The notes beneath the pieces are model-generated. The model was not told the DNA's origin and searched no databases. It saw only the letters and a program-made list of their open reading frames with translations. This document shows, piece after piece, positions 42,766-51,633 of a DNA stretch of 64,000 nt; positions within the stretch are counted from its first letter, which is position 1, and each line of letters opens with the position of its first letter. Made by a program: the position numbers and the translations under genes. The DNA comes from CAYMDP01 sp964389375. GTDB lineage: Bacteria > Bdellovibrionota > Bdellovibrionia > Bdellovibrionales > UBA1609. Where the stretch lies: positions 1 to 64,000 of the forward strand of contig CAYMDP010000001.1 of the NCBI GenBank assembly GCA_964389375.1, written 5' to 3'.

Positions 42766-45063
42766 TTACGAGTCTTTGTAAGCCTGGGCCTCCAAAGCCG
42801 TTAATACTATTGTATTCACAATATCGTCCACTGTACAGGTTCTTTGAAGCACATTTGCTGGTTTTTTAATCCCCATTAAAAAGGGCCCTAAAACTTCCCC
42901 ATCGCCGAGCTGTTGAAGCAGCTTATAGGCGGTATTGGAGGCATCCAGATTTGGGAAAACCAAAACGTTGGCCCCCCCCTTGATCTCACAAAAAGGGAAG
43001 ATTCTTTCGACAATATCCGGATTTACGGCTGTATCGGCCTGCATTTCTCCATCGACAATTAGGCCCGGGTATCGCTCTTTCACCAGGCGTACGGCTTCTT
43101 GCATTTTTCGTGGATTTTCTTGTTTGCCTACAAAATTTGTAAAACTGAGCATCGCAATCTTGGGTTCAAGATTAAAGTATTTTGCAACCCGCGAAGCATG
43201 GATCGCAATATTCGCGATTTGGTCCGCATTGGGGTTGATGTTGACGGTGGTGTCCGCAAAAAACAGCATTTTGTCTTTAATCAAAACAATGTTTAAGCCA
43301 GAAGCGGTTTTTCGTTTTCCTGGACCAACAATTTCTAATATGGGGCGGACGCAATCAGAGTAGTTTTGGGTGGCCCCAGTGACCATTGCATCCGCATCTC
43401 CGCGGCTGACGGCCATTGCCGCAAAGTAATTTGGATCGGCCATTAAACGTTCGGCCTCGGCCCACATGACGCCTTTTCTTTTGCGGCTTTCATAAAAGGC
43501 GGTCACATATTCTTCAAATTTTGGATGTTTAGAGGGGTGACAGATGGGTAGGTGAGCCAAGTGTTCAAGTTCAAGCTCTTTAATTTTTTCGCGAACCTGA
43601 TCTTCGTAACCCATAAGGACTGGCCGGATAATGTTTTCGGCAAGAATGACATTTAAGGCTTTTAAAATCTTAGTCGAGCGGCCTTCCGGAAAATAAATAA
43701 TCGGACCTTGTTCGTTTTTCTCGGAGCTTCTGCTTTTAATCTTGTTAATGTTTTCGCGAATAAAGCCGCGAGTTTTACTTTGCAAAGCTTCAAGCTTGTC
43801 GAGGTAGGTATTAAAATCAGCAATCGGAAGCTGAGCCACACCGCTTTCCATTGCGGCCTTCGCAACAGCTGGAGCGACTTTTAACAAAACCCGAGAGTCA
43901 AAGGGCTTTGGAATAATGTAATCCGGTCCAAAATGAAAAGTTTTATTTTTATACTTCGCTGAAACACTTTCGGGCACATCTTCTCGCGCAAGTTCTGCGA
44001 TGGCATAAACGGCGGCAAGTTTCATTTCTTCATTAATCGAAGTTGCACGGACGTCTAAGGCTCCGCGAAAGATAAAAGGGAATCCCAAAACATTGTTAAC
44101 TTGATTCGGAAAATCACTTCTTCCGGTCGCCACGATGCAATCGGGGCGGGCTTTCTTCGCATCGGCCGGAGTGATTTCAGGATCTGGATTGGCCATTGCA
44201 AAAATCAAAGGTTTTTCGGCCATCAATCGGATCATATCGGGAGTCAAAGCCCCGGCAACACTAAGCCCTACAAAACAATCGGCCCCTTCAAGAGCCTCAG
44301 TTAAGGTGCGTCTCTCGGTTTCAACGGCAAATTCTTCTTTCCAGGGATTCATTCCCTCTTTGCGGCCTTTGTAAATGACGCCCTTAGAATCACACATCAG
44401 CAAGTTTTTTGGATGGACTCCGACTTTTAAAAATAAACGTCCGCAAGAAACAGCGGCAGCACCGGCTCCATTGAAGACAACCTTAATGTCGCTTAATTTT
44501 CTTTTGGTGATAATACAGGCATTTATCAATGCGGCCGTCGAGATAATCGCGGTTCCGTGCTGATCGTCATGAAAAACCGGGATGTTCATTTCTTTTTTCA
44601 GACGCTCTTCAATAATGAAACACTCAGGGGCAGCGATGTCTTCAAGATTGATCCCACCAAAAGTAGGTTCTAAAACTTTAACCGCAGCAATAAATTCTTC
44701 GGTGTTTTGTGTGTTCATCTCGAGATCGAATACGTTGATGCCAGCGAACTGCTTAAATAATACGCCTTTTCCTTCCATGACGGGTTTTCCGGCTAAGGGG
44801 CCAATATTACCCAAACCCAGAACTGCCGTTCCGTTAGTAATAACCGCAACAAGGTTTCCCTTCGTCGTGTAATCGTAAACTTTTGATGGATCCTTAGCGA
44901 TTTCTTTGCAAGGGGCTGCAACTCCGGGAGAGTAAGCTAAAGACAGAGCATGCTCGGTGTTGCACTCTTTGCTCGAGTTGACGTCCACTTTACCTGGAAT
45001 GGGCAAAGAGTGATACTCGAGGGCCTGGCGATCCATAGATTTGCGGTCCGCTTTTTTACTCAT
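42766..45063 (-). CDS. maeB: NADP-dependent malic enzyme with phosphotransacetylase-like domain
   Basis: 765 residues, the full fused MaeB length. Residues 1-430 hold the malic enzyme part: LAYSPGVAAPCKEIA, NGTAVLGLGNIGPLAGKPVMEGK, FHDDQHGTAIIS and a Rossmann segment (VVFNGAGAAAVSCG). Residues 440-765 resemble phosphate acetyltransferase (YFPEGRSTKILKAL, VTGATQNYSD, GGANVLVFPNLDASN) and usually act as a regulatory acetyl-CoA-sensing domain. It decarboxylates malate to pyruvate with NADPH production, which would serve fatty acid breakdown. It is divergent from the thiolase gene and co-transcribed with hflX. Confidence 0.94.
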   Translation of the reverse strand: MSKKADRKSMDRQALEYHSLPIPGKVDVNSSKECNTEHALSLAYSPGVAAPCKEIAKDPSKVYDYTTKGNLVAVITNGTAVLGLGNIGPLAGKPVMEGKGVLFKQFAGINVFDLEMNTQNTEEFIAAVKVLEPTFGGINLEDIAAPECFIIEERLKKEMNIPVFHDDQHGTAIISTAALINACIITKRKLSDIKVVFNGAGAAAVSCGRLFLKVGVHPKNLLMCDSKGVIYKGRKEGMNPWKEEFAVETERRTLTEALEGADCFVGLSVAGALTPDMIRLMAEKPLIFAMANPDPEITPADAKKARPDCIVATGRSDFPNQVNNVLGFPFIFRGALDVRATSINEEMKLAAVYAIAELAREDVPESVSAKYKNKTFHFGPDYIIPKPFDSRVLLKVAPAVAKAAMESGVAQLPIADFNTYLDKLEALQSKTRGFIRENINKIKSRSSEKNEQGPIIYFPEGRSTKILKALNVILAENIIRPVLMGYEDQVREKIKELELEHLAHLPICHPSKHPKFEEYVTAFYESRKRKGVMWAEAERLMADPNYFAAMAVSRGDADAMVTGATQNYSDCVRPILEIVGPGKRKTASGLNIVLIKDKMLFFADTTVNINPNADQIANIAIHASRVAKYFNLEPKIAMLSFTNFVGKQENPRKMQEAVRLVKERYPGLIVDGEMQADTAVNPDIVERIFPFCEIKGGANVLVFPNLDASNTAYKLLQQLGDGEVLGPFLMGIKKPANVLQRTCTVDDIVNTIVLTALEAQAYKDS

Positions 45064-45092
45064 GACGATGATGCCTCCAAGAAGCCAAATGG

Positions 45093-45179
45093 GAAGGCAA
45101 CAACTTAGAAATTTGCCTTCAAGCTGTCAATCCTGCATCACGGCTGTGACAGAAAAAGCACTATTAAGATTGAGTGCTT
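45093..45179. promoter_or_regulatory. two short inverted repeats between maeB and the thiolase gene
   Basis: GAAGGCAA/TTGCCTTC (45093-45100 and 45113-45120) and AAGCACT/AGTGCTT (45156-45162 and 45173-45179) are perfect inverted pairs with spacers of 12 and 10 nt. They lie in the 220-bp divergent space between malic enzyme and beta-oxidation genes, where a fatty-acid-responsive repressor could act. No regulator is identified. Confidence 0.35.
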
Positions 45180-45283
45180 GCTGCACATCGTTATGCGCGC
45201 AGTGAGTCCAGCGACATTGACATTTTTAGACGCCAGATGCACCTTTTTCAGACGGATCTAATCTACTCGTGAAGGAGCTTCTT

Positions 45284-46582
45284 ATGTCGTCAGATCAAGA
45301 CGTAGTGATTGTTGAGGGAGTTCGAACTCCATTTGTAAAGGCTGGAGCTCAGCTTAAAGATGTTCATCCCGCAGAGCTAGGTCGGGCGGCCCTTAAAGAG
45401 TTGCTCGAGCGCACGGATCTAGACGTCAATCAAATCGATGAAGTGATTATCGGAAACACAGGAAACCCAAGTGATGCGGTGAATGTATCCAGGGTGATTG
45501 CACTAAGATCTGGAGTCCCCTTAAAAGTCTCAGCCCACACAGTTCATCGAAACTGCGCATCAGCCATGGAAAGTATCACTTCAGGCTTTGATAAAATCAA
45601 AGCGGGAAGTGCAGAGTTGGTTTTAGCGGGTGGATCCGAGAGCATGTCTCAACTGCCCTTGTTATTTTCAAAAAAATTCGCCGATGTTTTTGGAGAGTTT
45701 GCTTTTGCAAAAACTTTGGGCAAGCGACTTGCCGCTTTAAAAAAAATGAAGCTGGCTTATCTTAAGCCAATCGTCTCGGTTGTTGAGGGTTTAACCGATC
45801 CATTTACAGGGATCAATATGGGTCAAACCGCAGAAATTTTAGCCAAAGAGTTTGGCATTAGTCGCGAAGAACAAGATGCCTTTGCTTTAAAGAGCCATCA
45901 AAAGGCGGTCGCCGCTCAACAAAGTGGTCGTTTAAAAGAAGAAATCACTCCGGTTTTTTTACCACCAAAATTTAAAAACATCGTTGCTGATGATGTGGGC
46001 CCAAGAGCCGAGCAAAGTATGGAGCAGCTTGCAAAGCTTAAACCCTATTTTGACCGAAAGTACGGGACAATCACGGTCGCAAATGCTTGCCCACTTACGG
46101 ATGGGGCTGCGATGGTCTTAATGATGAGTCGCGCAAAAGCCAAATCCTTAGGTTATAAGCCGATCGCAAAAATCCGAAGTTATGCCTATGCAGGCCTTGA
46201 GCCCGAACGAATGGGACTTGGTCCGGCCTTAGCTTCACCTTTAGCTTTAAAGCGAGCGGGCCTTCAGATGAAAGACATGGGACTCGTCGAACTTAACGAA
46301 GCCTTTGCGGCCCAAGTGATCGCATGTCAAAAGGCTTTCGACAGTGCTGAGTTTGCTAAAGAGCGACTGGGCTTGGGTCAAAAAATTGGCGGCTTTGATC
46401 CGGCCATTATGAATGTTAACGGGGGAGCGATTGCCCTAGGACATCCCGTGGGCGCAACCGGAACACGACTGGTTTTGACCTTAATGAAAGAGATGCAAAA
46501 AAGAGATGTCCAGTTTGGTCTTGCAACACTTTGTATTGGTGGTGGACAGGGCGGGGCCGTGATTTTAGAGAGAGAGGCTTAA
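45284..46582 (+). CDS. fadI: acetyl-CoA acyltransferase (beta-oxidation thiolase, FadI-like)
   Basis: 432 residues. It cleaves 3-ketoacyl-CoA with CoA, the last step of beta-oxidation. The catalytic residues are Cys91 in HRNCASAMES, His387 in ALGHPVGATG and Cys417 in LCIGGGQGG. The longer length and position just before a FadJ-like gene favour the FadI group over biosynthetic thiolases. I choose ATG 45284, since AAGGAG lies six bases upstream; the GTG at 45269 would sit on that site. The gap to the next gene is 1 bp. Confidence 0.9.
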   Translation: MSSDQDVVIVEGVRTPFVKAGAQLKDVHPAELGRAALKELLERTDLDVNQIDEVIIGNTGNPSDAVNVSRVIALRSGVPLKVSAHTVHRNCASAMESITSGFDKIKAGSAELVLAGGSESMSQLPLLFSKKFADVFGEFAFAKTLGKRLAALKKMKLAYLKPIVSVVEGLTDPFTGINMGQTAEILAKEFGISREEQDAFALKSHQKAVAAQQSGRLKEEITPVFLPPKFKNIVADDVGPRAEQSMEQLAKLKPYFDRKYGTITVANACPLTDGAAMVLMMSRAKAKSLGYKPIAKIRSYAYAGLEPERMGLGPALASPLALKRAGLQMKDMGLVELNEAFAAQVIACQKAFDSAEFAKERLGLGQKIGGFDPAIMNVNGGAIALGHPVGATGTRLVLTLMKEMQKRDVQFGLATLCIGGGQGGAVILEREA

Positions 46583-46583
46583 G

Positions 46584-48734
46584 ATGAGCATTCAAGAAAG
46601 TCTTCGTATTGTTGCTAAAGGTGAAGTCGCTGTTATTGAATTTGATTTGATTGGCGAAAAGGTCAATAAGTTTTCGACTCCGGTTATGGCGCGGTTTAAA
46701 GAAGTGCTGGAAGAGCTAAAGGCTTCAAAGTTTAAAGCCGCGGTCATCGTCTCAAGAAAACCAAAGATCTTTATTGCCGGTGCTGACATCGAAGAGATTC
46801 GTAAGATGAACTCGAAAGAAGCTTTCACAAAAGCTTTAGAAGAAGCCCATGGGATTTTTAATCTCCTTGAGGACCTTCCAATTCCAACAATCGCTGCAAT
46901 TCATGGGGGCTGCTTAGGTGGTGGCTGTGAAATGATTTTGGCTTGTGATTATCGAATCGCCTCGGATGCAAAAGAGACTAAAATTGGTCTTCCTGAGGTA
47001 AAGCTTGGCTTGATTCCAGGTTTTGGGGGTTGTGTCCGTCTTCCTCGGGTCATCGGACTTCAAGCTTCTTTAGATATAATCTTAGCCGGTAAAGCAGTGG
47101 ATTCTAGAAAAGCTCTTAAACTTGGGCTTATTGATGAATCCGTTCCTTTGCAGCTTCTCGAAAGCCGAGCGATGGCTTTGGCTGAAGATATTGTGAAGGG
47201 GAAACTAAAAAAGCGTAAGAAAACTTTTAAATCAAATTCGAGCATGGATTCAGTCCTCGAGTCTTTTGTGGGGCGCCCATTGGTGTTTAGTAAAGCTGGG
47301 AAAATGTTAGAAGCCCAGACCAAAGGATTTTATCCAGCACCAGTTAAGGCCTTAGAAGTCGTGCGCAAAACTTACGGAATGTCGAATCGGGATAAAGCCT
47401 TAAAGATCGAGATGGATGCTTTTTGTGAAGTGGCCGTCACGGGTGTCAGCAAAAACTTAATCGAACTATTTTTTATGATGGAGTCGATTAAAAAGCAGAC
47501 GGGTGTTGAAAATAAAGAAGTTAAGGCGCGCGATGTGAAGCATATGGCAGTTCTTGGTGCGGGCACCATGGGTGGCGGTATCGCCCAACTTGCTGCCGAC
47601 AATGAAGTTGATGTGCGCATGAAAGATATCTCTAACGAAGCCTTGTCTTTAGGATACAAGGCGGCTTACGACATTTGGTCAAAGGCCTTTCAGCGCAAAA
47701 AACTAACAAAGTTTGATTTTGAAAAAAAGATGGCCAAAATTTCTGGAAGCTTAGACTTCAAGGGATTCAAACATATGGATTTGGTTGTTGAAGCCATTGT
47801 TGAAGACATGGAAATTAAAAAGAAGGTGATCGCTGAAACCGCAAAACAGTCTCGCGAGGATACGATCATTGCGACCAATACCTCCTCTTTAAGTGTGACT
47901 GAAATGGCTGAAGCTCATCCACGTCCTGAAAATTTCGCCGGGATGCATTTTTTCAATCCTGTTCATCGCATGCCCTTAGTGGAAGTGATTCGAGGACCGA
48001 AGACCAGTGACGAAACCACAGCGACTGTTTTTGAACTCTCCAAAAAAATGGGAAAAACTCCCGTGGTTGTTAAAGACGGCCCTGGATTTTTAGTGAATCG
48101 TCTGTTGATGCCCTATATGATTGAGGCCATGTTTCTTCTTCAAGACGGAATGGAGATCACAAAAGTTGATCGTTGGTATACCGATAAGTTCGGAATGCCG
48201 ATGGGACCATTTCGTTTGATGGACGAAGTGGGGCTTGATGTGTGCATCAAAGTTTCTAGAATTTTTAAAAAATCCCTTGGGGCTCGAATCGAATTGCCAG
48301 AGTTTTTAGATAAACTTTATGACTCGAAGCGCTTAGGCAAGAAAAACGGCAAAGGTTTTTATCTGTATGATGAGCGTGGAAAACAGCTTTCTGTAGATAA
48401 AAGTGTCTACGCTGAATTGGGCTTAAAAGAGCCAACAAGTAAGCTTGACGAAAAAGAATGCCTCGAGCGGGGTCTATTCGTAATGGTCAATGAGGCCGCC
48501 CTTGCATTGATCGAAGACCGCATCGTCCAGGGTCCACAAGAAGTCGATCTTGCAATGATTATGGGAACGGGATTTCCACCATTCCGCGGAGGCCTGTTAA
48601 AATACGCCGATAGCCTCGGAAGCCAATACATCGCCCAAGAGCTAGAAATCTACACCACAAAGTATGGCCAAAGATTTAAACCATCGACGCCGCTACTGAA
48701 CTTGGCCAAAGCCAACCGGAAGTTTTATTCCTAA
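46584..48734 (+). CDS. fadJ: multifunctional fatty acid oxidation alpha subunit (FadJ-like)
   Basis: 716 residues, a two-enzyme protein. The N-terminal enoyl-CoA hydratase half has oxyanion-hole segments IAGADIEEI near 64 and HGGCLGGGCEM near 110. The C-terminal 3-hydroxyacyl-CoA dehydrogenase half has the NAD site LGAGTMGGGIAQLAA near 325, NTSSLSVTEMA, catalytic His in GMHFFNPVHRMPLVE, and a C-terminal helical domain. With the thiolase 1 bp upstream it forms a complete trifunctional beta-oxidation complex. Length and domain order match FadJ and FadB; partner context supports FadJ. Confidence 0.92.
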   Translation: MSIQESLRIVAKGEVAVIEFDLIGEKVNKFSTPVMARFKEVLEELKASKFKAAVIVSRKPKIFIAGADIEEIRKMNSKEAFTKALEEAHGIFNLLEDLPIPTIAAIHGGCLGGGCEMILACDYRIASDAKETKIGLPEVKLGLIPGFGGCVRLPRVIGLQASLDIILAGKAVDSRKALKLGLIDESVPLQLLESRAMALAEDIVKGKLKKRKKTFKSNSSMDSVLESFVGRPLVFSKAGKMLEAQTKGFYPAPVKALEVVRKTYGMSNRDKALKIEMDAFCEVAVTGVSKNLIELFFMMESIKKQTGVENKEVKARDVKHMAVLGAGTMGGGIAQLAADNEVDVRMKDISNEALSLGYKAAYDIWSKAFQRKKLTKFDFEKKMAKISGSLDFKGFKHMDLVVEAIVEDMEIKKKVIAETAKQSREDTIIATNTSSLSVTEMAEAHPRPENFAGMHFFNPVHRMPLVEVIRGPKTSDETTATVFELSKKMGKTPVVVKDGPGFLVNRLLMPYMIEAMFLLQDGMEITKVDRWYTDKFGMPMGPFRLMDEVGLDVCIKVSRIFKKSLGARIELPEFLDKLYDSKRLGKKNGKGFYLYDERGKQLSVDKSVYAELGLKEPTSKLDEKECLERGLFVMVNEAALALIEDRIVQGPQEVDLAMIMGTGFPPFRGGLLKYADSLGSQYIAQELEIYTTKYGQRFKPSTPLLNLAKANRKFYS

Positions 48735-48749
48735 AATCGAGGTTAAACG

Positions 48750-49214
48750 ATGACTCGAAGCTTAGTGTGCTTAAGTTTTTTTCTTAATATGGGTCTTTGC
48801 GGAACATTTGCGCAGGCTCAAAAAACTGCACCCTGGAAAAACGGGGATAGTGTTTTCTGCTCTTCTCCTGAGGCCAATCCGATTCGCGTCGATTTTAAAA
48901 TGTGGGTCATAGATGCAAACTGGTTGGTTCAGGAAGTCGGAGTTAGTGTATCGTTAATGCGCATCGAAGGTCGGATATTAAAGGATGGCCTTGTGATTCA
49001 CGAATTTTCTGATGAGCCATTCACGGGCTATTGGCCCTCGGTCGAAGGAACTAAGTTTGAATTTTTCTTTAATGAAGGATGGCCCCAAGTGACCTACTTC
49101 ATCGCACGCTTCGATTTAGCCAATGGCCCCCTTTTCGAAAATGCTTGGGCTCAATTTTATCCAACCCGGACCCAAAATTTCGAAAAACTAAGCTGCCGAA
49201 TTCACCTTCAATAA
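48750..49214 (+). CDS. small secreted protein of unknown function
   Basis: 154 residues with a signal peptide (LVCLSFFLNMGLCGTFAQA). The mature part is aromatic-rich (several FxFF and Tyr/Trp positions) and beta-like, with cysteines in VFCSSPE and LSCRIHL that could pair. No family recognised. It starts 15 bp after fadJ and may be read from that transcript, though nothing suggests a role in lipid oxidation. A perfect TGTCTCA-n3-TGAGACA palindrome follows 9 bp after its stop. Confidence 0.68.
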   Translation: MTRSLVCLSFFLNMGLCGTFAQAQKTAPWKNGDSVFCSSPEANPIRVDFKMWVIDANWLVQEVGVSVSLMRIEGRILKDGLVIHEFSDEPFTGYWPSVEGTKFEFFFNEGWPQVTYFIARFDLANGPLFENAWAQFYPTRTQNFEKLSCRIHLQ

Positions 49215-49223
49215 TCATCTAAA

Positions 49224-49240
49224 TGTCTCAAAATGAGACA
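49224..49240. promoter_or_regulatory. perfect 17-bp palindrome TGTCTCA-AAA-TGAGACA
   Basis: The 7-bp arms are exact complements around AAA. It is too short for a terminator and has no T-run; the form is that of a dimeric regulator site. The 472-bp gap 49215-49686 has no gene: this site, the long inverted repeat at 49386 and the copy at 49574 are its contents. Confidence 0.5.
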
Positions 49241-49385
49241 CCGATCCCAATCCAGATATTCGAATTCTGTTATTCGACTTCAGTGATGGCTCTCGAAAGG
49301 TTCCAGGTCCTCTGATTAAAGTAGGCAGTAAAAAAACCGAACCCCAGAACCTCACCATTTCCAGATTCACTTGCCCCCAAAATCC

Positions 49386-49517
49386 GGAGCTTAGTAGAAA
49401 GTCCCAAAATTCTCTCTGTCTCAATGGGCCTCTGCGGTCTAGGATGGACCAGGCAGCGAGCCATGGATGGCGCGCCCATTGAGACAGAGAGAATTTTTGG
49501 GCTTTCTACTTAGCTCC
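49386..49517. repeat. 44-bp inverted repeat with 44-nt spacer
   Basis: The arms 49386-49429 and 49474-49517 match at 41 of 44 positions as reverse complements. Each arm's inner end carries the TGTCTCA half-site (CTCTCTGTCTCAATGGGC). The spacer is GC-richer, has no open frame and no promoter I can defend. It could be a fold-back repeat or an invertible segment; transcribed RNA would form a very stable hairpin. Confidence 0.88.
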
Positions 49518-49573
49518 ATTTCAACACTCGGCTTGTGAAGGCCTTTTTTACAACTGCGGGACATTTTTTGGCA

Positions 49574-49590
49574 GTTCTCATTATGAGACA
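49574..49590. promoter_or_regulatory. operator-like palindrome upstream of the lipoprotein gene
   Basis: GTTCTCA, spacer TTA, TGAGACA: one arm position off perfect. It lies 97 bp before the lipoprotein gene at 49687. It has the same spacing and arms as 49224 and 32531. Confidence 0.45.
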
Positions 49591-49686
49591 CTGGCACATG
49601 CATCAGCTCAAATTTAAGCCCATTTGGGGCCATCAAAGAGGGCATCTTCCTTGCCTTATAGCTAAGTAAGAACGAGGAGAGAAATT

Positions 49687-50400
49687 ATGAAAGGCTTAGG
49701 TCTGATCATATTAGTGATGTCCATAATGCTTACGGCTTGTGGAAAGAAAGAAAAGAAAGAACCCATTAGCTTAAGGGGTGCGCGCGGTGGAGTTTCCGAC
49801 ACGGGATCTATGCCGACAGCAGGTGGAGGATCCACAGGTGGAACTTACCAACCCGCAAGCGGAAAAACTTGGGGCGAGATCACTCGCGGAAGTTTCACTC
49901 AAAATCAGTTTAATGATTTTGTTCGATACTTTACATCGGCGACTTTGGACCTTTATGCGGATCCTTCAGAGATTGGATATGTCAGTGGGGATTCAAATCA
50001 ATCCACTGGAATTCGTTTCTGGGGACAGGTCGCTACCCAAACGGCGTTTAATCCAACTGCCAGCGTGAGTACTCAAATCACTTCAGCTTCTTCTGAGTTA
50101 CGAATAGTGATCTGGGATTCTTATGCGGGTCAAAAGGATGCTTCAGGTCAAACGATTCCAGAGTACCCAGTTCATATTAAAGGAAATGCAAGCGGATCAA
50201 TTAACGGAAATCAGGCGACGATTACATTCAATCAGCCAGGTTTTGGATCGATAAAACTGCAAGGAACTTTCGACCAAAATACCTTCCAGGGTTGGGCGTC
50301 CTTTGATAACGAGACTTATTGGGATGGACAAAAGCCAGGTGCTGCCAACTATTTAGGTCAATTCAGAGTCAGTACCTGCGGATTTTTTAACTGTCAGTAA
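49687..50400 (+). CDS. lipoprotein of unknown function
   Basis: 237 residues. The signal ends in a canonical lipobox, LTAC-GKK (Cys19), so the mature protein is lipid-anchored. A low-complexity Gly/Ser/Thr linker (residues 28-55) precedes a domain of about 180 residues rich in Gln, Thr and Gly with alternating strands (IKGNASGSINGNQATITFNQPGFG), which suggests a beta sandwich or jelly roll. No family recognised. GAGGAGA is the ribosome site. A regulator-like palindrome stands 97 bp upstream. Confidence 0.75.
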   Translation: MKGLGLIILVMSIMLTACGKKEKKEPISLRGARGGVSDTGSMPTAGGGSTGGTYQPASGKTWGEITRGSFTQNQFNDFVRYFTSATLDLYADPSEIGYVSGDSNQSTGIRFWGQVATQTAFNPTASVSTQITSASSELRIVIWDSYAGQKDASGQTIPEYPVHIKGNASGSINGNQATITFNQPGFGSIKLQGTFDQNTFQGWASFDNETYWDGQKPGAANYLGQFRVSTCGFFNCQ

Positions 50401-50406
50401 TCGGTT

Positions 50407-50430
50407 TTTGGGTGGACAGCTCCACCCAAA
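50407..50430 (+). terminator. 10-bp perfect hairpin after the lipoprotein gene
   Basis: TTTGGGTGGA/TCCACCCAAA with a 4-nt loop CAGC begins 7 bp after the stop. Only a short TTTT follows some 10 nt later, so termination may be weak; the hairpin may instead protect the mRNA 3' end. Confidence 0.5.
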
Positions 50431-50448
50431 GCCAATAGCCTTTTGAGC

Positions 50449-51537
50449 ATGGATACTTATTTCGAGCCCCATGCCTTTGATACGATGCTCGGCGGACTTT
50501 CGGTCCTCGATGTGCCTCGCTTAAATGTTCAAAATTTGGATCAGGCGAAAGAATTTATCAGAGCTTACGGCTTTGATTTGGACAATGAAGAAGATCAAAG
50601 CAAGCTTTGGTCTTATCATCGCAGAGCCGTCACCTTTATCCGCACAGATTTGTTGCTGGAAGATGAACTTCTGCCGGATACCTTGTCTGATCCGGCTCAA
50701 CTTCGAGAGCTGTCATACTTGCTAATCTATGCAAGTGCTCAGGATCATCGCAAAGACTCCTTGCAAAGATGGTCTTGCGCGATCTTAAGGGTCATTCATG
50801 TTCTGGTTCACTTAGACAATGACTTGTTTACTAAATTTTCTTCAGAGATTCAGGATCAGATTCTTAAGCCTTTTCAATCTTATGTCAGTCAAGATCCAAG
50901 TATCGGCATCGTTTTGGCCGAGTCTAAAGATCCAGAGCGACTGCCTTTAAAAAAATTCGATATCAAGCCTTTTAAAACATCGAAGTCTTCGATTATTAAA
51001 CTTTTGGCAAAGCCCGAGGCTGTAGCCTTTTCGCTTTTAGATAAAATCGGTGTGCGTTTTGTGACCAAGCATATGGTGGATGTTTTTAGAGTCATCCGTT
51101 TTTTGCTTCGCCATCATTTAATTAGTTTTCCGAACGTGATTCCGGATCAATCGAATAATACTTTATATCCCATCAATCTTTTTACAGAAGTGATGGCCTC
51201 CATCGCGCCCGAATTAAAGCTTGAGCCTCACGAAGTAGATAAATTGTTGCAAGAAAAGCTAGAAGAGGCGAAAGACCGAGCCCAGTATCACGAAAAGCTA
51301 AACACCTTTTCAAGCAAGGACTATCAGTTCGTAAAGTTTATTGCTCGTCGTCTGGTAAAGGTTAATTTGGGGGATCAAGATTTATCCTTTTTTTACCCCT
51401 TCGAAGTGCAAATTGTGGATTATGAGACCTATCTTAAAAACCTGACTGGCCCTTCGTCTCATGCGGAGTATAAGAAAAGACAAAAAACTCGCGCACGTCT
51501 GAGGGTATTTGGGCCTGAAGACAGCACTGGGAGTTAA
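50449..51537 (+). CDS. TIGR04552-like protein with a RelA/SpoT-like C-terminal segment
   Basis: 362 residues, no signal peptide, cytosolic. I think it belongs to the uncharacterised TIGR04552 group found in myxobacteria and Bdellovibrio-like organisms, from memory. The middle (AFSLLDKIGVRFVTKHMVDVFRV, near residue 195) and end (FYPFEVQIVDYETYLKN near 322, then SHAEYKKRQ) resemble the nucleotide-substrate and EVQI blocks of RelA/SpoT-type synthetases, but the catalytic residues cannot be checked by eye. ATG 50449 is preferred over the TTG at 50443. It stands alone. Confidence 0.6.
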   Translation: MDTYFEPHAFDTMLGGLSVLDVPRLNVQNLDQAKEFIRAYGFDLDNEEDQSKLWSYHRRAVTFIRTDLLLEDELLPDTLSDPAQLRELSYLLIYASAQDHRKDSLQRWSCAILRVIHVLVHLDNDLFTKFSSEIQDQILKPFQSYVSQDPSIGIVLAESKDPERLPLKKFDIKPFKTSKSSIIKLLAKPEAVAFSLLDKIGVRFVTKHMVDVFRVIRFLLRHHLISFPNVIPDQSNNTLYPINLFTEVMASIAPELKLEPHEVDKLLQEKLEEAKDRAQYHEKLNTFSSKDYQFVKFIARRLVKVNLGDQDLSFFYPFEVQIVDYETYLKNLTGPSSHAEYKKRQKTRARLRVFGPEDSTGS

Positions 51538-51633
51538 GATCTGAGGCTGTCAGAAAAAAATCTCGGCCTCGGCCTTAAGTCTGGTGCAGGGCTTCAGTTT
51601 GGCTTATTCCGCAGATCGGTTTAGTATGAATTT

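Noticed and set aside
45269..45283. GTG start for the thiolase gene
   Set aside because: The five extra codons overlap the AAGGAG site that serves ATG 45284.
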